From positions 4,960,001-5,024,000 of the forward strand of contig JAETXT010000004.1 of assembly GCA_019188255.1 (NCBI GenBank): 64,000 nt of DNA, in the 5' to 3' direction. This stretch comes from Verticillium longisporum (lineage: Eukaryota > Ascomycota > Sordariomycetes > Glomerellales > Plectosphaerellaceae). Of the stretch, positions 11,487 through 22,458 are shown piece by piece; within the stretch, counting starts at the first letter, position 1, and each line of letters opens with the position of its first letter. The notes under the pieces were generated by a model that worked only from the letters and a program-made list of their open reading frames with translations, did no database searches and was not told the origin of the DNA. A program made the translations under genes and the position numbers.

Positions 11487-12343
11487 TCATATAAACAGCT
11501 TAGTCCGTTTCAAGTCGTTCTCAACTCGGCTCAGAATCTCATATCTAGAGTCAGAGAAGGGCAAAACCTCCCAATCTATCTGCTCCTTCACAATGCCCTC
11601 AATCTTCTCAATAAGTCCCTCGACTGGGTATGGGCCCAACGTATTTTCCTGGAGACCGGTGAACCCAGCATTCTTCAGCTCCCTCCATGTGTCCGGGTAA
11701 GCCAACAAGGGCAAGTCCTTTGCCTCGCCTTGAGCGTCCATGTGGGACAAAAGTTTCCCAGCGGGTTTGGAGTCCGGGCGATCGGACGGGACCTCGGATG
11801 GAGGGATCCAAACGAACTCGCGAACCGTCACCGCCCCCCCAGGCGTCAGACGTCCATACATCAGGCGAAGGATTTCATCCCGCTCGGTGATCTTATTGCG
11901 CATGTTCACCATACTGACCGTGGCAAGATCGTGATCATCCATCTGCCAACATGGATCAATGACATTCGTAGACAGGGGAGTAGGCTTCTCCAGGCTTCCA
12001 CCGTAGACGGCTGCTGTCCTGTGAATTATATCTGTCAGATGATGGAACCTGTGGCAGGCAACATCGTAGCTCACATATCGGGCTCGAGTTTCAATTCCTC
12101 GACGGGAAATTGCTGCTGACATGTTAACCGCCGTTCCAAATAACAGCCATGATCACATACAGCATCCTGTCGGTTCTTCTTCCTGCTTGGGAGACAGTCT
12201 GTGAAGAGAGAGCGGACAGTGGAAAGAATGATATTCGGCAACCAGTAGGGTGCATGGCGGATGAGAGTGGGCACTTTGTCGTTCTCCATTTCGCTTGATG
12301 GGCTCTGTTCCATTTCAACGAGTGAAGGAGAGATAATGGACAA
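11487..12343 (-). other. Possible SAM-dependent methyltransferase fragment
   Basis: The minus-strand frame 12122-11487 has the layout of the second half of a fungal LaeA-like methyltransferase. A DDHDLATVSMVNMRN segment resembles the stretch after motif II. Next comes a helix and RLMYGRLTPGGAVTVREF, equivalent to the LKPGG strand. Further on is TWRELKNAGFTGLQE, resembling the AGF segment that follows. The glycine-rich motif I (DxGxGxG) is not present. An overlapping frame from an ATG at 12343 could be an N-terminal exon, but it ends at 12071 in another frame. Either it is truncated and decayed, or intron structure hides part of it. Assignment is tentative. Confidence 0.38.
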
Positions 12344-13158
12344 GGACGAAGCCGCAGTAGGGACGAAGATATAGGCAGGGACGAGAATGCAGAGAGAACG
12401 TGGAGAAGCAATCGGTAGCCGCGATACCTATACTCATTCAAGCCGTCAGCCAGACCGAAAAAGGGAAGGCCATGTCGTCGACACCTTCGCTCCGGCACGG
12501 GTGCACCCACGTCAGGCAGATGGCAACCGATTCGCGCCCTTCACGCCAAGGTGGCTCGCACGCTTCCGCTAGTAGGCTTTCTTTTGCTGTGAGCTGGTCG
12601 CGGTGCGGGGCCTGGCGGATTGGTACGCCCACCATCAAGCTTACCATCGAGGCAGTACCCCTGCTTCAGGGGTGATCTCATCCGCGGCACCGAAGCCTGC
12701 ATCCCAGGCCTGCTGGCTCGAAGGACAGGGCTGCAGGGACGCAGCATCCTGTGACCACCACCTCCACAAGCGAGCCGTCGTGAGCCTGCGATCGCCGTGA
12801 CGAGCCTGGACTACATGAACGTGCCGAGATTGGCTCTCCGACCCCTTCCGCTCTGGGCCGCCGCGGAACACACCATCCTGAGCGGGCGAAGCCTATTCCC
12901 CTGTTGACACGTGTGCAGGATGTGATTGTCGAACCGACACCAATAGTATATCTGTCCGCCACTCCCGACAGCCCCTCTATGGGACCACTCCCATTCCCCG
13001 CGTGGTCTTCCCATAGCCTTCTTACCTTCCTTTGCGCTCATCTGTCACGTCTTCTTCTCGCATCCACGTTTCACCTCCCCTCCCGTGGCACATCGATTGC
13101 CATTCAGAATATCCCTTCATACCGTTGTCCCTCAGTATCGCCCACCCCGTCCTTCGAA
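12344..13158. other. Intergenic; pyrimidine-rich leader of the next gene
   Basis: No gene is seen. The last 150 bases are rich in C and T, as in fungal 5' leaders. An in-frame ATG at 12904 is rejected as the start of the next gene because the peptide it would add is composed of leader-like Ser, Pro and Leu. Confidence 0.4.
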
Positions 13159-13982
13159 ATGGCCCGCACCCGCTGGCAAACGGGCAACTCCAAGCCGCGC
13201 ATCTTCGACACAGTCAACACCGCTTCCGTCAAAAAGCGCACGAAGACCACCAAGAAGGAGAGGGCCCGTAGTGAGGACGGTCCCGTCCCCGAGGTGCATC
13301 TGTTGGACAAGAAGCTCCCATGCCCTTACTGCGACAAGACTTATCGTAAAGTCGATTATCTGTAAGTGTCGTACCGGACATGACGATGAGATGAACTGAT
13401 CTTGACTTCAGCACCCGCCACCTCCGAAACCATGCACCGAAGCTGATTTACTATTGCAACTTGCCGGGCTGCAGCAAGACTTTTGTCCGACTCGACTTGT
13501 GCAAAAGACACACGAATCGCCATGTCGAGAAAGGCTTGGAAAGCAAGGGTTTTACGATGAGACACGTCTCTCCGATCACCGATCGTGATCCCGGTGACAG
13601 CGTAGGGTCAGCGTCGCCCGAGACGAACCTCACCGATGCACAGTCTACCGACATGGACGTTCAAATGTATACCGACAATGGTGCATCCCCCCTATCCGCA
13701 ACCGGCCATCCGCAACCCGATTTGTCTTCCTCCACGGCTCCCTTTGTCGCCACGGAGATAGGCAACCTACCTGACTTCGACAGCCTGGCACCATATCATC
13801 CGCAGAACAGGGCCTGCGTCGACGGAAGAGCGGCCAACGTAGCTGCTGACTTTCCCAAGCAGACAAAGTTTAACCCATACTCCTTCATGCCGATATCCTA
13901 TGACGAGCTCGGCCACGACAATGTCGCAGCGCTAGGTCAGCAAATAGAGCAATATTTCAACTTGTCAACGGGGGATGCCTAG
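13159..13982 (+). CDS. C2H2 zinc-finger protein, two fingers
   Basis: Exons 13159-13361 and 13412-13982. The 50-nt intron has donor GTAAGT and acceptor TTCAG and splits a Leu codon inside finger 1. Finger 1 is CPYCDKTYRKVDYLTRHLRN followed by His, and finger 2 is YYCNLPGCSKTFVRLDLCKR followed by two spaced His. A basic region (KKRTKTTKKERAR) precedes the fingers. The remaining 160 residues are acidic, Ser/Pro-rich and probably disordered, ending with a hydrophobic YDELGHDNVAALGQQIEQYF segment. This is a probable sequence-specific DNA-binding regulator of about 257 residues in the nucleus. No orthologue is recognised. The intron inside the finger makes the model secure. Confidence 0.85.
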
Positions 13983-14269
13983 ATTGGAGAGCAACTCGCT
14001 TGAAGGGGTTTTCCAGATCAATCAGAGCCCTTTTTTATTCCCCTTTCTGTCGCTCAACGTCGGTCGCACTTTCCTTTCGGTATAAGAAATAGAGTCAGCT
14101 CGCAACGATAAGTTCTACAAAGACGTTGCCCGCGGAGCCGACGGGCTTTATCATTGTCCTTTTGAGGAAGACGGCAGCTGTCGTCACCAGCCATCTTAGC
14201 GGGCCCCGTCAGTCAGCGCCAGACCTCGGGTTCTCGCACTTCGTGATGTTGTCCCAGGACGACACATTG

Positions 14270-14760
14270 TAGGCCAGCCACAAACGACATCAACAGGTTG
14301 CATGGCGACCCACATAATTGGGCCGTTGGCGACGGACGTCAATTTAGAGCACCCCCGCTTGTCTGTGCACTTGGCCAGCGAATCGTGATGGGGAACGTGC
14401 GCACGCGCAGCGCCCCAGTCTGTGTTGTGCAAGGCGAATGACAGGGACACGTAGTGTACCGCCGCGACCAACCTGTGCGCGTGCTGCGCGTCTTGTTAAA
14501 GGAGGGAAGTCCAGGGGGACAGCACCCGGCCTACGCGGCCCCACGTGCTCCGTACAACCGCCTCACTTTCCGTCTCGGGGTGTTCGCGCCACCGGCGACT
14601 GGGTCGACTGTTTGGTGTAGGCGGCCAGCTCGCCAAGGCGCCGAGACTTCTCTGCCCACAACCGGACTCGGGGGTCATCTCCCAGTCTCCACTGTTTCGA
14701 ATGCAGGCTGCCCTGGGTCGTCGCCAACGGTAAACAACGGTAAAGCGCTCCCTCTTGTCT
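14270..14760. repeat. Dispersed repeat, copy A
   Basis: Two blocks match 16090-16330. One runs through CCCCGCTTGT...GTGCACTTGGCCAG (near 14350). The other is the block CTGTTTCGAATGCA...GCTGCCCTG...GTCGTCGCCA (near 14692-14725). Between them copy A is longer and unrelated. Copy B overlaps the 3' end of the membrane-protein gene, so this copy may be a decayed paralogous 3' end. 13983-15444 has no gene I can support. Confidence 0.5.
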
Positions 14761-15444
14761 CGTGCGGGCGGCCTACTTTTTTGCAGCTGACAGGAACGTG
14801 ACGCAGGGTGGGGCTACCTCCCGCCAGCTGGCCCCACATGTCCAGTCCTCCGTCAGAGCTGGACGCCCTGGACGAGTCGGCGAGCCCAGCACACTGACCG
14901 TTCGGGTGTGCCGCGAAGCATCCGGTCGAGGCGCCAAGTCGGCGACCGCACGCAGACCAGGTGCAAGGTTGGCCATGAACGCAAAAGCAATCCTACAACC
15001 TCTTTACATTTCCAACGCAGGCGTCATACTAGCCTGAGCGTGGCAGGCGGTGCGGTAATCTGGCATAGGCTCGGCTGGTGTGACATCGTGCGCCTGGCAT
15101 CCAACACGCCACCCCAATCAGCTAGTCGCAGGCGCTGTTGCTGCGATCGGCGTCCCTGTAAAGCAATCCTTTACCGGTCTCAGGGTGGCTTGTTGATGGC
15201 CAGCTCGAGCCATGGCAAGGGCGGCCGTCGTCCGTGCCGCCCCCTGGTTTGTCACGGGTGCAACTGATATCCCTACCACTCCTTCGTGCCCTCGACCTCG
15301 ATTCTAAGATCATCAAGACCATTATTGTCTATTTAACAAAGCCTTTACGTCGAATAGCACCTCGAATTGCCCTCACGCCGAAACGCATAACCCCCCCACC
15401 CTGGCAAGCCCACGACCATTCTTGAGCTCCCCATCAAAGATACC

Positions 15445-15945
15445 ATGCCCCGAAGACACCATAGCGCTTATACTGTTGAGCAAAGCGACTTCGTTGCATA
15501 CGTCCGCATCGATCAAGACATCAAGCAAACCGCATGGAAGGAAGTTGGCAAGAGGTTCCGGGAGCAATTTGACGTCAAACGCGTAGACAGTGCCGTACAA
15601 GCTCTTTTCCAACGCAGGAAGACGACGATCCCGGACACCGACAGAAAAGGGCGCCTTCAATTCGATGACACGGATCAAGTACGGATGATTAAAGTCAGCG
15701 TAACGACTGACTGGAAAGCTGTCGGCTTGCTCTCAGCATATCCAGAGCGTGCTATCCGGTACTCATGGGTGACTGACAAGGACAAGCAAAAAGTGAAGGA
15801 GATTGGTGAGTCCCCGGGGACTGTGGACGCCTATGCAATAAGCTAACGCTTGCTAGGTCTTTTCAGACAACAGCAACTCGATGATGCGACAGAGAGGCAA
15901 CGGAAGAGACGGAATGAACAGTTTCAGCCCTCCCCTCAAAATTGA
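15445..15945 (+). CDS. Small Myb/SANT-like protein
   Basis: Exon 1 is 15445-15806. The intron (donor GTGAGT, branch GCTAAC, acceptor GCTAG) is about 15807-15855. The remainder reaches the stop at 15943-15945, giving about 150 residues. Residues 4-58 (HHSAYTVEQSDFVAYVRIDQ, then TAWKEVGKRF and ...SAVQALFQRRK) follow the three-helix Myb/SANT pattern of short fungal Myb-like proteins. The C-terminus is basic and glutamine-rich. The role is probably DNA or chromatin binding in the nucleus. It is the second Myb-like gene in the window, and unlike the one at the left edge it is intact. Confidence 0.6.
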
Positions 15946-16089
15946 CATGGCCTCATCTCGAGCCTGAGTGTGGAGGGCGGAAGGGGGTCGGGGGAATACT
16001 GTATGGGCAGGATTGAGGTCAAATCACTTCGAGTCATCCTCACATCGATCATCATTCTGTCGCTATAATCCCGTGTCCCCATCTCACAT

Positions 16090-16330
16090 CAAGCCCAGGC
16101 GTTGTGCATGGTGATCCAACTGATTGGGCTATGGCGTATTGACATCTATGTTGAGCTCCCCGCTTGTTCGTGCACTTGGCCAGGCCGCGGCGCGGGGACT
16201 CCCCCGTTCACAACCATTGGAAGCGAACCCCTCGCATAGCATCCATCAGCCTCCCCTGTTTCGAATGCATGCTGCCCTGCGGTCGTCGCCAGCGTCGAAG
16301 ACGTTACATCGTTGCTCGTCGGCATGCTGC
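16090..16330. repeat. Dispersed repeat, copy B
   Basis: This is the partner of 14270-14760. The shared blocks begin near GCATGGTGATCCA at 16106 and end at the GTCGTCGCCAGCG block near 16290. The spacing between blocks differs from copy A. It overlaps possible 3' exons of the minus-strand membrane-protein gene. Confidence 0.5.
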
Positions 16331-16687
16331 CTGCTTGTGATGGATCTCGGCTGCGGACGAGGGGCTCTGAGTCTTGAAGCGCTTTGTTGGAGGCAGTCGT
16401 GGATCGGGCTATGTTTGCGTGTGGCCGTTAGCTCAAGTCGGATCGTGGACACCTCGCTGTCGACTTACCTGGCCATGAACATGCAACTAAACAGCCGCAT
16501 TGATGACAGAAACTTGAAAACAGAGGCGGGGACAACTCTCTCATCGGCTCGCACCCGCATGTCCAGAACACCCTCCGCCTGGTTGGGGCTCTTGATCTCT
16601 GCTGGGGTATCCGTCGCCGGTGACGTCGGTCGCGCTTCGTCCCTATACTGCGTTAGCACCGTGTCGCACGCCGCCACGGGCGGAAGC

Positions 16688-17703
16688 CTACGATGAGTGC
16701 CGTTGCGCCGCCCAGGCGTCCTTGGCCCCAGTGCCAGCCGTACACCAGAAGCCCCTCTTGCGCATGGCTCGCCAGATCTTGCAGGCTCTGTGGAAGTTTT
16801 GCATCATCTTGTCGCACGTCGATTGAAACCCATACAGCTCGCGGCCAAAGGTAATAGAAAGCTTGTGGTCGATGTAAGGATAGGACAGCCAGAGCAAGAG
16901 CACTTGCAGCTCTCCCCATACGAAGCGCAGTAATGTTGTGTACGCCCGGGTGGCGGTGAAGGCATCCTGTTTCGTGCCAACGTCGGGCTCTCCTGCTTCT
17001 CTTATTCACGTCAGTCGACTGGGAAAACGACAGCCATGGGGACCTACGTTGCGTCATCCCTCGCTGCCTTGGCGTGCTGGGTACTTTTGGCTTGCGGAGA
17101 GAAGATCAAGTAGAAGCCCAGCCCGAGGACGACTGCGACGAGAACGCTGATGAGTAGCGCGTATAGGAAGCACATCTGCGTTTGGAGGTTCGTCGCGCTC
17201 ATGGCGATGATCGACGGCACTTTCAGCAGGAAGCCCTTGAGGAAGGCATTGGGCGCGTCGGATTTCCTGATGGTCCTCTGCATTGGGCCGATTGCTGCCT
17301 CCTTCGGTTTGGTTGTTACCTCTGTCAGGTCGGTTGCTGCCTCCGTCAGGTCGACTTTTGCTTCCCTCGGGTCGATTGTTGCCTCGACATCGGTGGCACT
17401 CGTGGGAGCTGCATCTTTTCTAAGGGCTTCAAAGGACGTGTAGTCCAAGACCAACTCCACGGAATAATCCCAAAGAGAATCCAAGAAGTAGGGAGTGGCA
17501 ATCGTGATCCTTTCAACCCAAGCCTCGTTGGTTGATGTGTAGAAAAGGAGGACGAGAGGGAGGAAATGGCCCAGGATACAGATGACGAGAGTCAAGAGGA
17601 AAACAAGCAGTGCCAGCATTTGACTCGAAGTCAGGCGGCTACGTTTCTCCTGTCCCCCCAGTAGAGGGGTCGCTTCGTTTGCTGGGGGGTCTTGGGAGTC
17701 CAT
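16688..17703 (-). CDS. Unrecognised membrane protein
   Basis: Exon 1 runs 17703-17048 and exon 2 runs 17000-16688. The 47-nt intron (donor GTAGGT, branch CTGAC, acceptor ATAAG) leaves 322 residues. A hydrophobic segment near residues 28-53 (MLALLVFLLTLVICILGHFL) and a second near 188-208 (LISVLVAVVLGLGFYLIF) are clear transmembrane candidates. Exon 2 has a weaker third (VLLLWLSYPYI). Between the first two lies a charged Thr/Glu-rich loop with imperfect DLTEA(A/V)T repeats. No family is recognised. Two further plausible exons, 16647-16469 and 16408-16246, follow with good splice signals (GCTAACGCAG acceptor). They would need a one-base frame change or a different donor at about 16692, so the 3' end is uncertain. 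Confidence 0.6.
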
Positions 17704-17977
17704 CAGGCATCAGGCAACCATATCGGGCGCGGACCGCGAGGTCCTTGCGGGGGGTGCTCCCTATTTGGCTCACCGACGAGAGCCATCGCGTTTGACCCTG
17801 GCACTGGTACAGTCAAGCTGCATCTCGAGGTGGTTCGATGCATCGAATGGAGCAGCAGAACGGTGCAGGGGAGGTGCATCACCCTATTAGGTGTGCAGAG
17901 GTAAACGGCAATGTGTTCCTCTCCAAGTGATTACTATACAAAAGCAAAGACAATGCGGTAGTTCTCCCAGTCACCCT

Positions 17978-18585
17978 TCATGAACGTACGGAGCTTTCAC
18001 GTCCATTGCAAATCCTCAGATCACTCGCCTCGATCGCTTCTAACAAGGCAACTTTTGTAGCAATATACTGTAAGGAGTCGTCGATGGCCTCTATATGCCA
18101 GGTTGCCTCATCGCGGAGCTCTTGGATCAAATCAATGGACAACCCCTCTGTCACCTTCAGGACAGTCTTCCAAGCTTCCCTCTGTATTGATCAGTTATGG
18201 TCAGGGCACGAACTCTTTGCCTACTCACGATTGCTTTCTCTACCTGTTGATAATCTCGTCGGGAACGTGGATCACATTGATAGAGCGTTTTGTAGCGGGC
18301 TGCCGGATCAATCCAGCGATAAACGTCACCTGGCAGTTCTCCGATTCTCCTGACAGAGCTTCCTGAAAGCTTCGAGAGACAACTCTCGGCCAGATCGTTA
18401 ACCTGGGAGGGGGAATATTCGGGAAAATCAAAGAGATGACGGATGAATGTTGTGGCCGTGGACACCTGTCGCGAAGGTAGCGCCCTGTTTTGCGCACGAC
18501 TGACCGGCCCCACGAATTGTGGTATTCTGTGGTGCGTGGCGGCCAGCCTGTCGAGTTTTCGGCTTGTGTTCGGAGCAATTCCCAT
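17978..18585 (-). CDS. Lineage-specific small protein, paralogue 1
   Basis: Exon 1 runs 18585-18229 and exon 2 runs 18181-17978. The 47-nt intron has donor GTGAGT, CTGAT near the end and acceptor ATACAG. The product is 186 residues. It has a basic N-terminus, then a helical core with DLAESCLSKLSGSSVRRIGE, and exon 2 adds another helical stretch (SIDLIQELRDEATWHIEAID). No domain is recognised. The core aligns with the protein encoded at 31819-32298 (DLAxxCxxKLxxxS), and the two genes share their upstream sequence, so they arose by duplication. Divergent exon structure suggests the copies are not recent. Function is unknown. Confidence 0.65.
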
Positions 18586-18611
18586 GTCGAAGATATTCTT
18601 GACGCACGATT

Positions 18612-18670
18612 GCGATCTCTTGCAGGAAGGCAACCACGTAGGGTGTGCATGCGTCCTGCAGTTATATGCC
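18612..18670 (-). promoter_or_regulatory. Conserved promoter/leader block, copy 1
   Basis: About 58 bp immediately upstream of the gene at 17978-18585 is nearly the same as 32322-32379. Read on the minus strand it holds a TATA-like ATATAACTGC element followed by GCATGCAC and GGTTGCCTTCCTGCAAGAGA. Its conservation beyond the coding sequence supports a core promoter plus leader. Confidence 0.6.
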
Positions 18671-18699
18671 TGGACCGTCTGGGGCCCCGCTGACTCGGC

Positions 18700-19930
18700 C
18701 CGCGGGCACGAATCCTGGATGTGTCAGTGGAGAAAGGGGCGTCCAGCCCGGTGTGATCGGAGGGATGAGCTGACTTTCATGCTCGCCTTCGCACACCACA
18801 CGGACGCGAGACTAGCCCTGGCCATTGAGACAATCTGGATATCGTTACTAGCGGCTCGATTCGATAGCGAGCGGCCTCAAGGAAGAACAGGGATCGGACC
18901 AATTATAATATATTACAAAGACCTAGCAGTCATGGTGATCATTGCAGCCGAGTACAACTAGATATCACCCGCTTCCCCATTTCGTATCTACGCCGAACGT
19001 CCAGCTGAGATCGTGATAATCGATCCCTACATTTAGGACATTGCTCCTTCCTTATATTGTATGAGGACCCAGCTGCACATGATGTTGAATCCTGACCCAA
19101 TTAGCTGGGCTTGTCAGCAACACCAGTGTGTACCTACTTTGTTCAGGGGGTTGAGCGGAGTGTATGGAGCTTCGTGCAGAAAGTGGGAGGGAGATGAGAT
19201 GGACGTTCACCGATGATGGCGAGGCTGTCTAATAAATTATGCATGCCAAGGGCCTCGCAGCAGCGATGGGAAGCTGAAGCTTACATGACCTCAGCTCGTG
19301 ACAGCGATGACGAGGTGATGCCGGACTGGGTGTCTTCTCCGATAGGAGGCGTGGGGGCTGCTCCTGTGTCTCGGAGGATATCGCTGTAGGAGACTTGCGG
19401 CACTAGATGGCAGACTGCGTGTCCTTGATGGTCTGTCTCATCGAGTCGACGGGTGAAAGCTTGGGGTGAGGTCAAATCAATGCCATCGACGGCTTAACCC
19501 CTGTCAAGAGGTGCAGGTCGCAGGGTTTAGCGCTCCTTATCACGGATTAGCTTTCCTTGGCTTTCGTACAAATTCGTTTCCAAGGTGCCCCAGAGTGCCC
19601 CAGTGCCTTGCAGGGTTGCATTGAGACATGCGCCATGCCAGTCTCGGCTCGGCCTGTTCTCGTACCGGGACACAAAAATGATCAGAAAGCGACTACTTGC
19701 CGTTCGTCTCTCTCTAGACTTCTTTCCCACGCAAGAGACGGCCATGCTATGGGCAAATAAACCTTACGCATCCGTCATGAGCGCAGGCTACATTAAACAG
19801 CTAGAGCAACTTCAATTCGTCTATGGGACTGCTCTCATCATGGTGAATGCTTTGGATGGTCTCCACTCCCAACGGGCGGGCACCCCAGCGCCCTAGCGCG
19901 CCTGAACAAGCAATGTCCAAGGAAGAGGCT
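18700..19930. other. Intergenic, no gene seen
   Basis: Only short conflicting open frames are present. No repeats or RNA-like features were recognised. Confidence 0.4.
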
Positions 19931-20067
19931 GGGATTCTGAAAATCCCACAACATACCCATGTCCCCACTCCACATATATAATCCAGTTCGTGCGCCAGTG
20001 TCGAATCGCAGCCGTGGGACTTCAAAAGTCCCAAGGTCTAGTCGTAACTTGGGATTTTCAGAATCCC
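19931..20067. promoter_or_regulatory. Three 17-bp GGGAYT...ARTCCC palindromes upstream of a gene
   Basis: The copies are GGGATTCTGAAAATCCC at 19931-19947, GGGACTTCAAAAGTCCC at 20016-20032 and GGGATTTTCAGAATCCC at 20051-20067. The first and third are exact reverse complements of each other. A TATATAA lies between copies 1 and 2 near 19975. The last copy ends 40 bp before the proposed ATG at 20108. The dyad symmetry suggests sites for a dimeric regulator. Confidence 0.55.
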
Positions 20068-20107
20068 ACCGTCCTCGATTTGACTAACGGACGGTTTTGG
20101 TTTCGCC

Positions 20108-21588
20108 ATGCCGCTCGAAGAAGATCCACATTTCCAGGCGTGTAACCCGAGCACCGTGCGCTATGTTATTCGTACTGACTTTCCAGTCTCTCCGATGGCT
20201 CGCGCGTCAGCACCCGGCTGTCAAACGCAGCATTGTTAGGGATTGCCAAGACCTAGTTCTCAGGGACAACGAAACGTTTGTTAACGAGTATGAAGCGTCA
20301 CCAAACACCTGGCAACCCTGGCCTGAGAATGATTCACTACCACTCAGTATTGCCTTCGACACCACAGACCTCCCCATCCGCCCAATCGTTGTCCTGCATT
20401 TGTTCTACTGCTACGATGCGAGTGACAAACAGCTGGAAACCTTCCACGAGGACCTTCGTGATCTCGGCTACGGAGTCAAGATTGAGCGACTCAGGACCGT
20501 TCTTAGAGAAGGCAAGGCGTATGCGGAACTGGCGAAGAAACTGCCAGTGGAATGGTCTCCCTTCGACCTTCCTGCAGACCGGTCGCCGACCAGGCAAGTA
20601 AACCACCCGAATGCTTGCACTTCGCTGACGAACTGCACAGTTTTACGAAACTAAGCAAGACTGAGATACCGCGCTTGGTGGGATTGCTTCGGCTTACGTG
20701 TCGTGGTAGCCCGGCTAAGAGGACGATGGCCGCTACTGTTGGTAAAGCTGTGGGAAAGCACATGGAATGTGTGAAGGGCAACCCGGTTGAGCAGGCGGTT
20801 CAACGCAAGCGTAGAGAGAGAGCAGGGTCGAACTCATCCGCATCGCCAACCAAGAGACAACGGCGTGGCTGCCCGAGGTTCCCTCCTGAGGTAACCACGT
20901 TGTCAACTGGGCTCCTGACCATGAGCTAACATGTGCCCGCGACAGATTGTTCACTCTAGAGAGGGGTTCGCTCCACCATCAATAACAAGTGGCCCAGTGT
21001 CGGCAGCGCCCCCCGGCGATCGTCAGAAACCTGACATTCCAACCGTGAGTAGGCTCTCTAGGCCCAGACCTTCGCGTTGGTGACAGCTAACGTCCAGTCA
21101 AGATACCATCCACACAGCGAATCCAAGAACAGAGTACATATCCTATCATCTACCATCCAGGGATTGAAACCCTACCCAGGAACATCACACGAGCCCAACC
21201 CGAGATGTGGCCCAGCGGGGGCTCTCCAGAAGACAGAGCGATCGAGGCAGTACCAAATCCAGAGAGAGAATGTTCGCCATCTGCTTCGTTTCCCCCGCAA
21301 ATGCAGCCCTCAGACAACACATTGCAGGATCATGGAAGTGGTGTTGTTTCTGGCACCATGGGAACACATGGTGTCGGAGACGGAACAGATTTCCCTGTCG
21401 ATGAAATACCTGACGCCTCGCACACAGCAGACCAGTTTTGTGACCTGTATGGACTCACTGAGCCTTCGCAGCGCGCCCATCCCGATATACCAACACAAGC
21501 ACTTTGGTTCTCCTCGGATCCGTTCGAAATGCACCACCTGGCCGAACGAAGTGGAAGTCACCAGCCTGATCAGCTAGTGTTTTACTGA
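20108..21588 (+). CDS. Unrecognised protein with two GC-AG introns
   Basis: Proposed exons are 20108-20137, 20187-20593, 20641-20890, 20946-21048 and 21098-21588, about 426 residues. Introns 1 and 2 have GC donors (CAG|GCGTGT and CCAG|GCAAGT). Intron 1 ends with a textbook TACTGAC...TTTCCAG. The donor of intron 4 is ambiguous: GTGAGT at 21045 is stronger, but GTAGGC at 21049 keeps the more protein-like frame. The N-terminal half is a compact alpha/beta-looking region (PIRPIVVLHLFYCYDASDKQ). The middle is basic, with a bipartite nuclear-signal-like RKRRERAG...PTKRQRRG. The C-terminus is acidic and Pro/Ser-rich. No family is recognised; a nuclear role is plausible. An alternative start is the ATG at 20163, reading through intron 1. 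Confidence 0.6.
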
Positions 21589-22458
21589 AGGCCGCAACAG
21601 GGTCTCGACACTCGATTGTTGGATTGGCGGGGCTAGGATGTATGATGACGAGAATGGCCATCTGATGCTCCCTCAGAGGAAACCAGTCGCAGGGTTCTAG
21701 AATAAAAGGGATCTTGATCATGTCCCCAAGGCATAAGCCGTGCTCGAGAAGAAACTTGGTGATTTCGAGGAACTCCCGCCGTCAGCCAGATACTCCTACA
21801 CGCTTGTTGGTGCGTACGCACAGGGACTGGCGCCACGATGCCCTCTCTGATGAATTGTATAGCTTCATCCAGAATCGGCCAGAGAGAAAAGACCTCTCGT
21901 AGAAGTCTGCTGGCTGGGCAAAGCCCATATGCTTCTGAGGCTGTATCTCTGAGTTTCTGACATTCCAAATTCATCGGAAGACTGAGGCTCGAGGTTGCCG
22001 CTGGCAACGGATTTTTGTCGATATGGCGATCATCGGCAGGAGAGTTATCGATGGCGGGAGGGTCGTTGTTGTCATCGGCAGGGCGATCGGCAGGATCGTG
22101 GGTAAGTTTGTCGGTAGTAGATCCATCTTTCGGAGGGCCATCGGCAAGGGGCCCATCGATAACTGTTCGAAGCCATTCATGCATGATTGACGGGGAGAAT
22201 TACAGCACGCATGGAGGGACGGAGTCAGATTTCTCGCAAATGTTGAGCCCCACTTCCCGCTGCGGGCCCAACGCCACATTATTCCTGCGCCACAGTGGCT
22301 CATTAACTCCGTCTCTGGAAATCGGCCATCAACTATGGTCCTTCACCGTCCTTCGTTTCCTCTGCGTCTGCAATGTCGTCGATGGGGTAGGAATCGCCAT
22401 CATCGTCCTTTCCCTGTTCAGTCTGACCTGTCTGGGAGTGTTCTTCGTTCGAGGACAT
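21455..22458 (-). CDS. Unrecognised protein with acidic disordered N-terminus
   Basis: Proposed exons on the minus strand are 22458-22347, 22162-21822 and 21772-21455, giving 256 residues. Intron 1 is unusually long for this window (184 nt, GTGAAG...CGAACAG). Intron 2 is 49 nt with CTGAC just before GGCGGGAG. Residues 1-85 are acidic, with imperfect (A/P)D-rich repeats (DPADRPADDNNDPPAIDNSP). The C-terminal half is globular and helical: LLREVFSLWPILDEAIQFIR, then FLEITKFLLEHGLCLGDM and a hydrophobic HQMAILVIIH. No family is recognised. Its last 134 bases overlap the last exon of the convergent plus-strand gene, so one of the two 3' ends may be wrong. Confidence 0.5.

Noticed and set aside
16124..16696. 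190-codon plus-strand ORF
   Set aside because: It lies antisense to plausible spliced exons of the membrane-protein gene and across repeat copy B, with no protein-like pattern.
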